DNA of 56,361 nt. It comes from Coprobacillus sp. CAG:826 (lineage in GTDB: Bacteria > Bacillota_I > Bacilli_A > RFN20 > CAG-826). The position numbers and the translations under genes are program-made. The first letter of the stretch is position 1, and every line of letters begins with the position of its first letter. Location of the stretch: the NCBI GenBank assembly GCA_000437235.1, contig FR897028.1:10382-66742 (forward strand), read 5' to 3'. Positions 49,702 to 56,361 of the stretch are shown piece after piece. The notes beneath the pieces are model-generated. The model was not told the origin of the DNA, made no database searches, and worked only from the letters and a program-made list of their open reading frames with translations.

Positions 49702-50838
49702 ATGAAAAAAGCTATTTTTACTATGTCTTTTATTTCGCTTCTTTTATTGGGAAGTGCCTTAACCGCTTGTGGTGGTAATACATCTACAACGAGTAACGCA
49801 CCTACTACAGGTAGCAACACTGGAACCAGCACTGGAACGAGCACTGGAAAACCTAAACAAACCATTAATATTCAATTTGTTCCATCAAACGATCCAGGTA
49901 AACTTGCAACTTTAGCTACTGAAATGGAACCACTTCTTGAACAAATTGAACCTGACTATAAGTTTAGCATTACTACTGGTACAAGCTATGCCGCTACGAC
50001 GACCGCATTATTATCCGATCAAATCGATATCGGCTTCTTAACCGCTTCTGGATATGCTGAGGTTTCTTTAAAGCACCCAGGAAAAGTGGACGTATTGATG
50101 ACATCCGTTCGTAAAGGATACCAAGTTCAAATTGACTATAAAACTGAAGCAGATCAAATTAAAGCTATGAATGGTGAAATTGAAGGTTATACCTATCGTG
50201 GAGAACAATCTACTGAAGATGTTAACTGGTATACCTCTCAATTAATCGTTAGAGCTGATAAATATGTTGACAAAAACAAAGATGGCAAAATCGATATTTT
50301 AGATATGGCCGGTTTAAAGATTGGTAGACAAGGTGTTACCTCTGGTGCTGGTTATTTAAGACCATTAAAATATTTATATGATCATGGTATGGAAATGGTA
50401 GATAAAATTACCGATGCTTCTAAGCAAATTCAAGGTGTTGAATTGATTGGTTATAGCGCCGTTTGTAACGCTATGATGAATGGTGATATCGATGGTTTCT
50501 GGGGTTATACCGATGTCCGTTATTCTAACTTCTATTCTAAAGAAGGCGAACATTATCATGATGACAAACTCTTCACTGATTATAAAGTTGTCGCTATTAC
50601 TGATGGTATTTATAACGACACAATCTCTGCTCGTGCAAATTTAGATACCAAAGCGAAAGAAGCTGTTAAACATGCTTTCAAAGAATTAGTAAAACAAGGT
50701 AGCATCGATGAAAAAGGAACAGGTGCTTACTTACTTTACAATTTATATTCTCACACCGGTTATACCGATGCTGAAGATGCTGACTTCAAAGGCGAAAAAG
50801 AATTCTATCAATTCTGCGTTGATCACGATTTACTTTAA
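49702..50838 (+). CDS. phnD: phosphate/phosphonate-type ABC transporter substrate-binding lipoprotein
   Basis: 378 aa. The lipobox is LTAC (Cys23), followed by a Thr/Gly/Ser linker to about residue 50. The rest is a PhnD-type periplasmic-binding fold: INIQFVPSNDPGKLATLATE, LLSDQIDIGFLTASGYAEV, and GRQGVTSGAGYLRPLKYL. Between the lobes, residues 190-201 read DKNKDGKIDILD, a good EF-hand/dockerin-type calcium loop in a place where relatives have a short linker. The ligand could be phosphonate, phosphite, phosphate ester or nucleotide. Strong AGGAGG site; first gene of the operon. Confidence 0.88.
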   Translation: MKKAIFTMSFISLLLLGSALTACGGNTSTTSNAPTTGSNTGTSTGTSTGKPKQTINIQFVPSNDPGKLATLATEMEPLLEQIEPDYKFSITTGTSYAATTTALLSDQIDIGFLTASGYAEVSLKHPGKVDVLMTSVRKGYQVQIDYKTEADQIKAMNGEIEGYTYRGEQSTEDVNWYTSQLIVRADKYVDKNKDGKIDILDMAGLKIGRQGVTSGAGYLRPLKYLYDHGMEMVDKITDASKQIQGVELIGYSAVCNAMMNGDIDGFWGYTDVRYSNFYSKEGEHYHDDKLFTDYKVVAITDGIYNDTISARANLDTKAKEAVKHAFKELVKQGSIDEKGTGAYLLYNLYSHTGYTDAEDADFKGEKEFYQFCVDHDLL

Positions 50839-50861
50839 TAATAAGTGAAAAGAGTTTTCTT

Positions 50862-51641
50862 ATGATAGTTTTTAAAGATGTAAGTAAAACCTATCCTAAT
50901 GGGTTTACGGCTTTAAAGCATGTCAATCTCACAATTAATGATGGCGACTTCATTTGTATTATTGGATTATCGGGTGCGGGAAAATCAACAATGATTCGTA
51001 CGATAAATAAAATGCATAGTATCACTGAAGGTGTGTTGCTAGTGAATGGGATGGACATTTCAAAAGCCAAAGGAAAAGAATTAAGAGCGATTCGTAAGAA
51101 CATAGGAATGATCTTCCAATCCTTCAATCTAGTAAAAAGATCAAGTGTATATAAAAATGTACTTTCAGGTAGAGTGGGCTATCACTCTACCTTTGAGTGT
51201 ATTTTCTCGCTTTATTCTAAAGAGGAAAAAATGCTTGCTCTTCAATCACTAGATAAATTAGGAATTTTAGATAAAGCCTTTGTTCGTGCAGATCAATTAT
51301 CAGGTGGGCAAATGCAACGTGTTGCGTTAGCAAGGGCCTTAACCCAAGAACCGAGTATTATTTTAGCAGATGAACCCGTTGCTTCTTTAGACCCCATTAC
51401 AACACTTTCAGTAATGGACGATTTTAAAAGAATTAATGAAGAAGAAAAGATTACCATTGTTGCCAATATGCACCATGTGGATTTAGCATTAAAATACGCA
51501 ACGCGTGTGATTGGCATTCGTGCTGGTGAAATTGTCTTTGATGGTTTACCTGAAGAAGTCAATGATGAAGTTTTAATTTCTATTTATGGGAGAGCGTTAA
51601 ACCAAAACGAAAAATTAGGAGTTGAGAAAGATGAAGAATAA
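50862..51641 (+). CDS. phnC: phosphonate-type ABC transporter ATP-binding protein
   Basis: 259 aa. A complete ABC ATPase: Walker A GLSGAGKST at about 35-43, Q-loop IFQSFNLVKRSSVYKNVLSG, signature LSGGQMQRVALARAL, Walker B ILADEPVASLD and the switch His in NMHHVD. The LVKRSSVYKNVLSGRVGY block is typical of PhnC. It energises the two permeases encoded next. It starts 23 bases after phnD with a poor ribosome site, and its last 11 bases overlap the first permease gene. Confidence 0.94.
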   Translation: MIVFKDVSKTYPNGFTALKHVNLTINDGDFICIIGLSGAGKSTMIRTINKMHSITEGVLLVNGMDISKAKGKELRAIRKNIGMIFQSFNLVKRSSVYKNVLSGRVGYHSTFECIFSLYSKEEKMLALQSLDKLGILDKAFVRADQLSGGQMQRVALARALTQEPSIILADEPVASLDPITTLSVMDDFKRINEEEKITIVANMHHVDLALKYATRVIGIRAGEIVFDGLPEEVNDEVLISIYGRALNQNEKLGVEKDEE

Positions 51642-52500
51642 TCCATTTTTTCATAAACTCTTTTATAAAAATGTCATTGTAGAGCAAGATGAAAATGGAA
51701 ATCCAATTAAAACCATTGAAAAGAAAAGATCTTTGTTTCTTGTTTGGATTTTACTTTTTATCTTACTTCTCGCTTTGTGTTTGATTTTTATTCCCAAACC
51801 ACACAAAATTCAATTTAGCAAAATGGGAGAAATTTTTTCTCAATTATTTGTACCATCAAAGTGGTCCTTAAAAACCTATGATCGGTGGTGGAAATATTTA
51901 TTTAATACAGCATTTCCTAAAATTTGGAATACGATTGAACTTGTTTTTATAAGTACAGTTATAGGCGCACTTACCGCAGTACCATTCTATATTTTAGCTT
52001 CAAGAAATGTTGTGAAATGTAAGCCAGTCAATCAAATCATACGAATTTTAATCAATTTAATGCGAACAATGCCTACATTTGTACTAGCAATTATTGGCGC
52101 TATATTCTTTGGATATAGTGAAACAGCGGGTGTCTTTGCGATGGCTTTATTTACATTTGGTATTATTTTTAAATTGATGTATGAGTACGTTGAAACTTGT
52201 GATATGAATCCATTTGAAGTATCAGTGTCGAATGGCGCAAATACATTACAAGCCTATGTATTATCAATTCATCCACAAGTTAAAGCAATGTTTCTTTCTA
52301 ATTTTATTTACACCTTTGAAATTAATATTCGTGCTTCAGTAGTTTTAGGATATGTTGGTGTAGGTGGAATTGGACAATTAATTTCAGGGGCAATGGACTC
52401 AGGACAATATGATCGGGTAGGCGCCATTTTAGTGCCACTTTTATTAATTGTTATTGTTTTACAAATTGTTTCTAGTTATTTAAGGAGGAAGGTTTCATAA
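51631..52500 (+). CDS. phnE: phosphonate-type ABC transporter permease
   Basis: 289 aa with an N-terminal helix and five further membrane helices. The EAA-type coupling motif is seen in SVSNGANTLQAYVLSIHPQV, and ASVVLGYVGVGGIGQLISGA is the usual PhnE tail block. The ATG at 51631 is preceded by AGGAG; a TTG at 51622 is less likely. It overlaps phnC by 11 bases and the next permease by 1 base. Confidence 0.92.
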   Translation: MKNNPFFHKLFYKNVIVEQDENGNPIKTIEKKRSLFLVWILLFILLLALCLIFIPKPHKIQFSKMGEIFSQLFVPSKWSLKTYDRWWKYLFNTAFPKIWNTIELVFISTVIGALTAVPFYILASRNVVKCKPVNQIIRILINLMRTMPTFVLAIIGAIFFGYSETAGVFAMALFTFGIIFKLMYEYVETCDMNPFEVSVSNGANTLQAYVLSIHPQVKAMFLSNFIYTFEINIRASVVLGYVGVGGIGQLISGAMDSGQYDRVGAILVPLLLIVIVLQIVSSYLRRKVS

Positions 52501-53390
52501 TGAAAACGCTAGTAAAAGAAGAATATGAAAAACTTCCTTGGTATAAAAAAACATTTTATCAAGTTGCTTATCATTTTACATCTGTTGAAGAAGCTTATAA
52601 AAAGAAACCCAAAAAGTGGCCTTATCAGATTGCATTTTGGGTCATTTTGATTGGTGTGATGTTATATTTTTCACTAGATGTAAAGTTGTTTGATAATTTT
52701 CAAGCACCCGATTGGAAAAGATTAAAATCTATATTAGATGGATTTATTCATCCTAACTTTAAGTACATGTTTGGTTATGGCGGAGATTTCAAATTTAAAA
52801 CCTCAGTTGTTTATCAAGTATTTGAAACTTTTGCCATTGCTTTTATTGGGACGATGGTAGCGTCCATTTTATCCATTCCATTTGGCTTTTTGGCAAGTAG
52901 AAAAATTGTTGGGAAGTGGGCGTGGGCCTCGGAATTAATTTTAATTTTAATCCGAACTTTTCCCGAAATCCTTTTAGGCTATATTATGTTGACTGTAAGT
53001 GGCTTTGGAGCCTTTACAGGCGTAGCCGTTTTATCTATTCACTCCGTGGGTATGATTGGAAAAATGTATGCTGAACAATTAGATGTAATTTCCAGTGAAC
53101 CTTTAGAGGCTTTAGATGCAGTAGGCGCTACTGGATTTACCAAAATTCAATATGGTGTTGTTCCTCAAGTAATGCCCAACTTTTTAAGTGTCATTCTTTA
53201 TCGATTCGATTTAAATATTCGCACTGCTTCATTATTAGGTCTAGTAGGTGCTGGGGGATTAGGATATCCAATTTTGGTATACTCCCAAAATGAACATTGG
53301 CCTGAATTGGCAGCGGCTTTATATGGTATTATTATTTTAGTTCTTCTAGTTGACACAGTCTCAAGCTTTCTAAGAAAGAAATTGGTGTAG
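52500..53390 (+). CDS. phnE: second phosphonate-type ABC transporter permease
   Basis: 296 aa, similar in plan to the preceding permease but clearly diverged. Coupling motif DAVGATGFTKIQYGVVPQVM, tail block TASLLGLVGAGGLGYPILVY. Two different PhnE subunits in tandem are common in Firmicutes phnDCEE operons and would form a heterodimer. The start overlaps the previous stop (TAATG) and the ribosome site is AAGGAGG inside the previous gene. Confidence 0.92.
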   Translation: MKTLVKEEYEKLPWYKKTFYQVAYHFTSVEEAYKKKPKKWPYQIAFWVILIGVMLYFSLDVKLFDNFQAPDWKRLKSILDGFIHPNFKYMFGYGGDFKFKTSVVYQVFETFAIAFIGTMVASILSIPFGFLASRKIVGKWAWASELILILIRTFPEILLGYIMLTVSGFGAFTGVAVLSIHSVGMIGKMYAEQLDVISSEPLEALDAVGATGFTKIQYGVVPQVMPNFLSVILYRFDLNIRTASLLGLVGAGGLGYPILVYSQNEHWPELAAALYGIIILVLLVDTVSSFLRKKLV

Positions 53391-53395
53391 TGTTT

Positions 53396-53872
53396 ATGCG
53401 TAAATTAATTATTCTAGCGGGTGTTCCGGGAACCGGAAAATCCTTTTTTGCAAAAAGAATATTAAAAGAAGAGAACATGCACATTATTTCTAGTGATGAA
53501 GTACGTTTTCAATTTACGCATGATTATCGTAAATTATTAAGCGATATGAATATCGTATATAATAAAATGATTGAAATGGTTAATGAACTTTTTGCAAAAA
53601 ATGACGATATTACCGTAGTGCTTGATTCGACTTTTTTAACCGACGAAAGAAGAAATTATTTTTTAGATCGTATAAAAAATGTAGATTCTGTAGAATTAAT
53701 TCTTTTAAAAGTGCATAACGAGCGTTTAATTTTTGCTCGTAATCATCAAAGAATGAGAGCAAAATGGGTTCCAGAAGAAGTTTTAGTAGATATGATGAAA
53801 AAATATAGTTTACCAAGTGATGAAAATGTAAGTCGATATACTTCAATTCGGGTGGTGTATACAGATGAATAA
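53396..53872 (+). CDS. P-loop kinase (AAA_33 / zeta-toxin-like)
   Basis: 158 aa. Walker A is GVPGTGKS at 9-16. IISSDEVRFQFT follows, then VVLDSTFLTDERR (Walker B-like Asp with substrate residues) and LLKVHNERLIFARNHQR with lid-type Arg residues. This is the layout of small kinases acting on nucleosides, sugars or other small molecules. It directly follows the transporter genes (5 bases) and overlaps the hydrolase gene by 8. PhnN of phosphonate operons is also a P-loop kinase, but the sequence is not specifically PhnN. The start could also be the GTG at 53390. Confidence 0.8.
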   Translation: MRKLIILAGVPGTGKSFFAKRILKEENMHIISSDEVRFQFTHDYRKLLSDMNIVYNKMIEMVNELFAKNDDITVVLDSTFLTDERRNYFLDRIKNVDSVELILLKVHNERLIFARNHQRMRAKWVPEEVLVDMMKKYSLPSDENVSRYTSIRVVYTDE

Positions 53873-54554
53873 TCTTTCTTTTTTAGGCACGGGAAGTGCC
53901 TTTAATTATAATTTGGATAATACTTCTGCGTATTTCTGTATCCATAATCACTTCTATTTTATTGATATGGGAGAACGAATTGCTAGAAAAATTATTACGC
54001 ATTTATCCATACCAGAAGATGCTTCTATTACCATTTTTATCACCCATTTTCATGCTGATCATGTTGCTTCATTAGAACCATTTTTGGTCTATTTTGCTTA
54101 CATAAAGAAGGTAAAGTCATTACAGGTAATTACCCCAAATTCCAATAAGTTAAAACGATATTTATCGTTGACATCTTTTAATTTGCAAAAAGTTGGTATC
54201 AGCGATGAGAAAACTTACGTCGACGAAAATGTTCGCGTGGTTTCTATGAATGCAAAACATATTGAAGATAGTAGAAGTTACTTCTTTTATACCATAAAAG
54301 GGAATTTCTTTTATTCAGGAGATACTTCTATTCTTTCTAAAAAAGCATTAACACAATTAAAAAATCATCAGATTGATATGATGTATCATGAAGTTGCAAT
54401 TTCTTCTTCATCTTTTCATATTGGCATTCAAACTTTATGCGATGAAATTCCGCTTTCATTAAGAAATAGAGTAGTTCTAATGCATTTTGAAAATGATGAA
54501 ATAATTAAAATTGCAGAAAAAGAAGGATTTAAAGTAGCAAATTCAATATTTTAA
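53865..54554 (+). CDS. MBL-fold metallohydrolase
   Basis: 229 aa with the metallo-beta-lactamase fold. It opens LSFLGTGSAFNYNLDNTSAYF and has the metal motif HFHADH at 61-66. Further likely ligands are His132 (NAKHIED), Asp153 (YSGDTS) and His207 (LMHFEND), as in phosphodiesterases of the RNase Z/PhnP group. Being the last gene of a transporter operon with a kinase suggests it cuts a phosphorylated compound brought in. It overlaps the kinase gene by 8 bases. The actual substrate is unknown. Confidence 0.85.
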   Translation: MNNLSFLGTGSAFNYNLDNTSAYFCIHNHFYFIDMGERIARKIITHLSIPEDASITIFITHFHADHVASLEPFLVYFAYIKKVKSLQVITPNSNKLKRYLSLTSFNLQKVGISDEKTYVDENVRVVSMNAKHIEDSRSYFFYTIKGNFFYSGDTSILSKKALTQLKNHQIDMMYHEVAISSSSFHIGIQTLCDEIPLSLRNRVVLMHFENDEIIKIAEKEGFKVANSIF

Positions 54555-54594
54555 GCTTTTTAAATGTTAATTCAAGAAGAGGTTGTTAGCAATG

Positions 54595-54623
54595 TTGACA
54601 TCCTTCATAGAAATAAGTACAAT
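54595..54623 (+). promoter_or_regulatory. strong promoter before the membrane-protein gene
   Basis: Consensus TTGACA (54595-54600), 17 bases, TACAAT (54618-54623). Confidence 0.75.
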
Positions 54624-54662
54624 TTATTATAATTATATTAGTATTTAGTGGGGGAACAAATA

Positions 54663-55415
54663 ATGGAAGCTAAAAGCAAAAATCCAAATAAGAATAAAAA
54701 AACCGGTCATCCTGTACAACAAATAATAAAACTTGTATTTGCTGGCCTTTTAGCCATATTTATTGGCGTAATTTATTGGTTAGGTAGAGATTATTTTTCA
54801 GAAGAAATCAACTTGAATTTATATGGTTATTCCAAAAAAGGGGCTATGTTCATAGAAGGACTCTACCGATGGACTCCAATAATTATACTAGGTATTTATG
54901 TGATAGAACTCGTATTAGTGACTATATTGCTTAAAAGAAATATCAAAAATTGCTCCTCAAAGGATGATTTTGTTCCACCACAGAAAGCGAAGGCACCTCG
55001 CAAAAGAAAAAGTGAAAAATATGAAAAGGTATGCCTAATCCTTTGTATTGTTCTTGGTATTATCGGAATGCTTTTTAATGTTTTTACAAACTTTGCATTT
55101 GGAACTTTTTCAAAAATTGTCAATCGTGTAATAACAATTGATAAAATTGAAGGCATTTTTGGCTTTATTTTCATGAATGTTCCAAGCCTTTTGGGCATGT
55201 TGATGGTGCAAATCATGTTGCTTGCTTTCCCAGCGATGAATTTCGAACAAGAAGGCTGGCTAAATGTAATAACTTGGTTACTTTTTTTTATTCCAGGCGC
55301 AGGCAGTGCTATTGCCATTATTTGGCTAATCATCGCTTTGATCAAAAATATTGATATTGGTATTGGCGGCGGAGATGGTGGCGAAACCGTTGATGTTATT
55401 ATTATAAAGCACTAA
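54663..55415 (+). CDS. hypothetical multi-pass membrane protein
   Basis: About 250 aa. A Lys/Asn-rich N-terminus is followed by hydrophobic helices at about 20-40, 70-92, 124-148, 168-195 and 205-235, with a basic cytosolic loop (about 95-120, KAKAPRKRKSEKYEK). The C-terminus is Gly/Asp-rich (IGIGGGDGGETVDVII). No family recognised. The ATG at 54663 is chosen for the GGGGGA site; a GTG at 54648 would start within that site. Its stop lies in the loop of a terminator. Confidence 0.7.
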   Translation: MEAKSKNPNKNKKTGHPVQQIIKLVFAGLLAIFIGVIYWLGRDYFSEEINLNLYGYSKKGAMFIEGLYRWTPIIILGIYVIELVLVTILLKRNIKNCSSKDDFVPPQKAKAPRKRKSEKYEKVCLILCIVLGIIGMLFNVFTNFAFGTFSKIVNRVITIDKIEGIFGFIFMNVPSLLGMLMVQIMLLAFPAMNFEQEGWLNVITWLLFFIPGAGSAIAIIWLIIALIKNIDIGIGGGDGGETVDVIIIKH

Positions 55416-55423
55416 TGCTTTTT
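55406..55423 (+). terminator. short terminator around the stop codon of the membrane-protein gene
   Basis: AAAGCA (55406-55411) pairs with TGCTTT (55416-55421); the stop TAA is in the loop CTAA and T continue to 55423. Short stem, so only moderate strength. Confidence 0.55.
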
Positions 55424-55502
55424 GCTATCTCAAATTAGTTTGAACGTGAAAAAATAACGGAAATGTATTACAATAAGAAAGCGTAGAAAGGACGACAAGT
55501 TT

Positions 55503-56330
55503 ATGAAAAAAAGTATTCTTTTTCTTTTACCTCTTTTATTGCTATCAAGTTGTCAGAATGTAGATACTATAAGTTCTTCATCCATTGATAATGAGACAAA
55601 CAGTTCTTCGTCAAAAAATGATGAACCGAGTTCTTCTAACTCTAACGTTAGTCCATCAACAAGTACAACTATTACTCCATCAACAATGGTGGTAACGCCT
55701 TCTACTAACACAATTACTCCATTTACTCCTAATCAAACGAGTTCAAGTTCATCTTCGGAGGATGAGATTACTTATAATCCCGATGGAAGTCAACATTTAC
55801 CAGTTCCACAAGAACACGTTAAAGAAACATGGGGAACGCAAGAAGTAAAATATAGTTTTTTAGAATCTTTTCCTGAAGGCTTTCAATATATTTATGGTCA
55901 CAAAATATTAAATCAACCTAACTTTTATCAAGATGACACCAAAGGATGGAAGGTTACCATTCCTAACTCTCTTGCGCGAATGGGTGTACAAACACCATTA
56001 TTTGAATCTGATTTAAAAATTGAAATTCGTCTTTATTTAACTGGCATATATAATTCAAGCAATAAAGTAGATCAAGATCAACCATGGTTAAGAGTATATG
56101 GCTTTAATAAAGAAGGAACACTTACACAGATCAAAGAAGTGGAGTGTCCTAGTAATTTTTATAATTATAAAAATAGTTCAAATCCAATTAACTTTTATAT
56201 GAGTGGAGAAGATGTTGATTATCTTGAAATTCGCTTTACCGCACCTCCTTATAAAGGAAGCCAATGCTATAATTTTGGAATTAAAGAAATAGGATTTAAA
56301 ACATTCCCATATGCATACGTTGAAAAATAA
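55503..56330 (+). CDS. Ser/Thr-rich lipoprotein
   Basis: 275 aa. The signal peptide ends in LSSC (Cys17). Residues about 20-95 form a low-complexity Ser/Thr/Asn linker with a repeated TPST/ITPS pattern, probably a flexible stalk. The C-terminal domain (about 100-275) is beta-rich with many aromatics (ESFPEGFQYIYGHKIL, WLRVYGFNKEGTL, EIRFTAPPYKG) and ends in KEIGFKTFPYAYVEK, which suggests a carbohydrate-binding-like sandwich. No family recognised. AAAGGA lies before the start. Only 31 bases remain after its stop. Confidence 0.75.
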   Translation: MKKSILFLLPLLLLSSCQNVDTISSSSIDNETNSSSSKNDEPSSSNSNVSPSTSTTITPSTMVVTPSTNTITPFTPNQTSSSSSSEDEITYNPDGSQHLPVPQEHVKETWGTQEVKYSFLESFPEGFQYIYGHKILNQPNFYQDDTKGWKVTIPNSLARMGVQTPLFESDLKIEIRLYLTGIYNSSNKVDQDQPWLRVYGFNKEGTLTQIKEVECPSNFYNYKNSSNPINFYMSGEDVDYLEIRFTAPPYKGSQCYNFGIKEIGFKTFPYAYVEK

Positions 56331-56361
56331 GAGGCTCTTTAAAATCTAGGGTGGTCTAGGG

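Noticed and set aside
53396..53872. Zeta-type toxin
   Set aside because: The fold group is similar, but there is no epsilon-like antitoxin and the gene is embedded in a transporter operon, which favours a metabolic kinase.

Overview
This is an AT-rich bacterial chromosome segment read under genetic code 11: TGA serves as a normal stop (for example trmFO at 9144-9146 and dxr at 16498-16500) and Trp is TGG. Gene order, strong GGAGG ribosome binding sites, a PolC-type replicative polymerase and lipobox lipoproteins point to a low-GC Firmicutes/Bacilli lineage, most likely a small-genome gut-type Erysipelotrichia or RF39/RFN20-like relative of the Mollicutes. The exact taxon is an inference.

Region 1 (1-22.2 kb) is housekeeping and matches a compressed version of the Bacillus/Listeria order: rplS, signal peptidase I, rbgA, rnhB, dprA, topA, trmFO, xerC, rpsB, tsf, pyrH, frr, uppS, cdsA, dxr, rseP, polC, then tRNA-Pro(CGG). 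rpsP lies at the left edge on the opposite strand, separated from rplS by an AzgA-type purine permease. Genes that often lie inside this block in relatives (rimM-trmD, hslVU-codY, proS) are absent from it. The genes cover ribosome synthesis and recycling, DNA processing, undecaprenyl phosphate, CDP-diacylglycerol and isoprenoid synthesis, and membrane proteolysis.

Region 2 (22.2-33.7 kb) is accessory. It begins just behind tRNA-Pro with the C-terminal remnant of an AlbA_2/RecG-like regulator. An AraC regulator follows, divergent from a 1002-aa lipoprotein with an SGNH hydrolase domain. Then come a lipoprotein pseudogene with two stops and a frameshift, a toxin-antitoxin pair (HTH-fused MntA-like nucleotidyltransferase plus HepT-like protein) with an iterated operator, a frameshifted membrane-protein remnant, a MATE exporter, an ADTGPKP-type membrane protein and an ATC-hydrolase-like protein.

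Region 3 (33.7-45.1 kb) is a block of envelope genes: an 870-aa repeat lipoprotein with a polyproline tail, a two-gene membrane-protein operon of unknown function, and a four-gene run of exported proteins carrying Ig-like (BIG2) domains, InlB-type repeats and a DUF6273-like domain.

Region 4 (45.1-49.2 kb) holds the NifU-like scaffold and GGGtGRT protein pair behind a structured leader with a tiny SD-led ORF, a Cys-rich small protein, a membrane-bound XRE regulator, an FNT-family channel and tRNA-Ala(GGC).

Region 5 (49.2-56.4 kb) starts with a gene desert of about 590 bp that carries an orphan terminator and a thrice-repeated 9-mer. A tightly overlapping operon follows: phnD, phnC, phnE, phnE, a P-loop kinase and an MBL-fold hydrolase. 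The last two genes resemble in type the PhnN and PhnP accessory enzymes, but no C-P lyase genes are present here. The window ends with a membrane protein and a Ser/Thr-rich lipoprotein.
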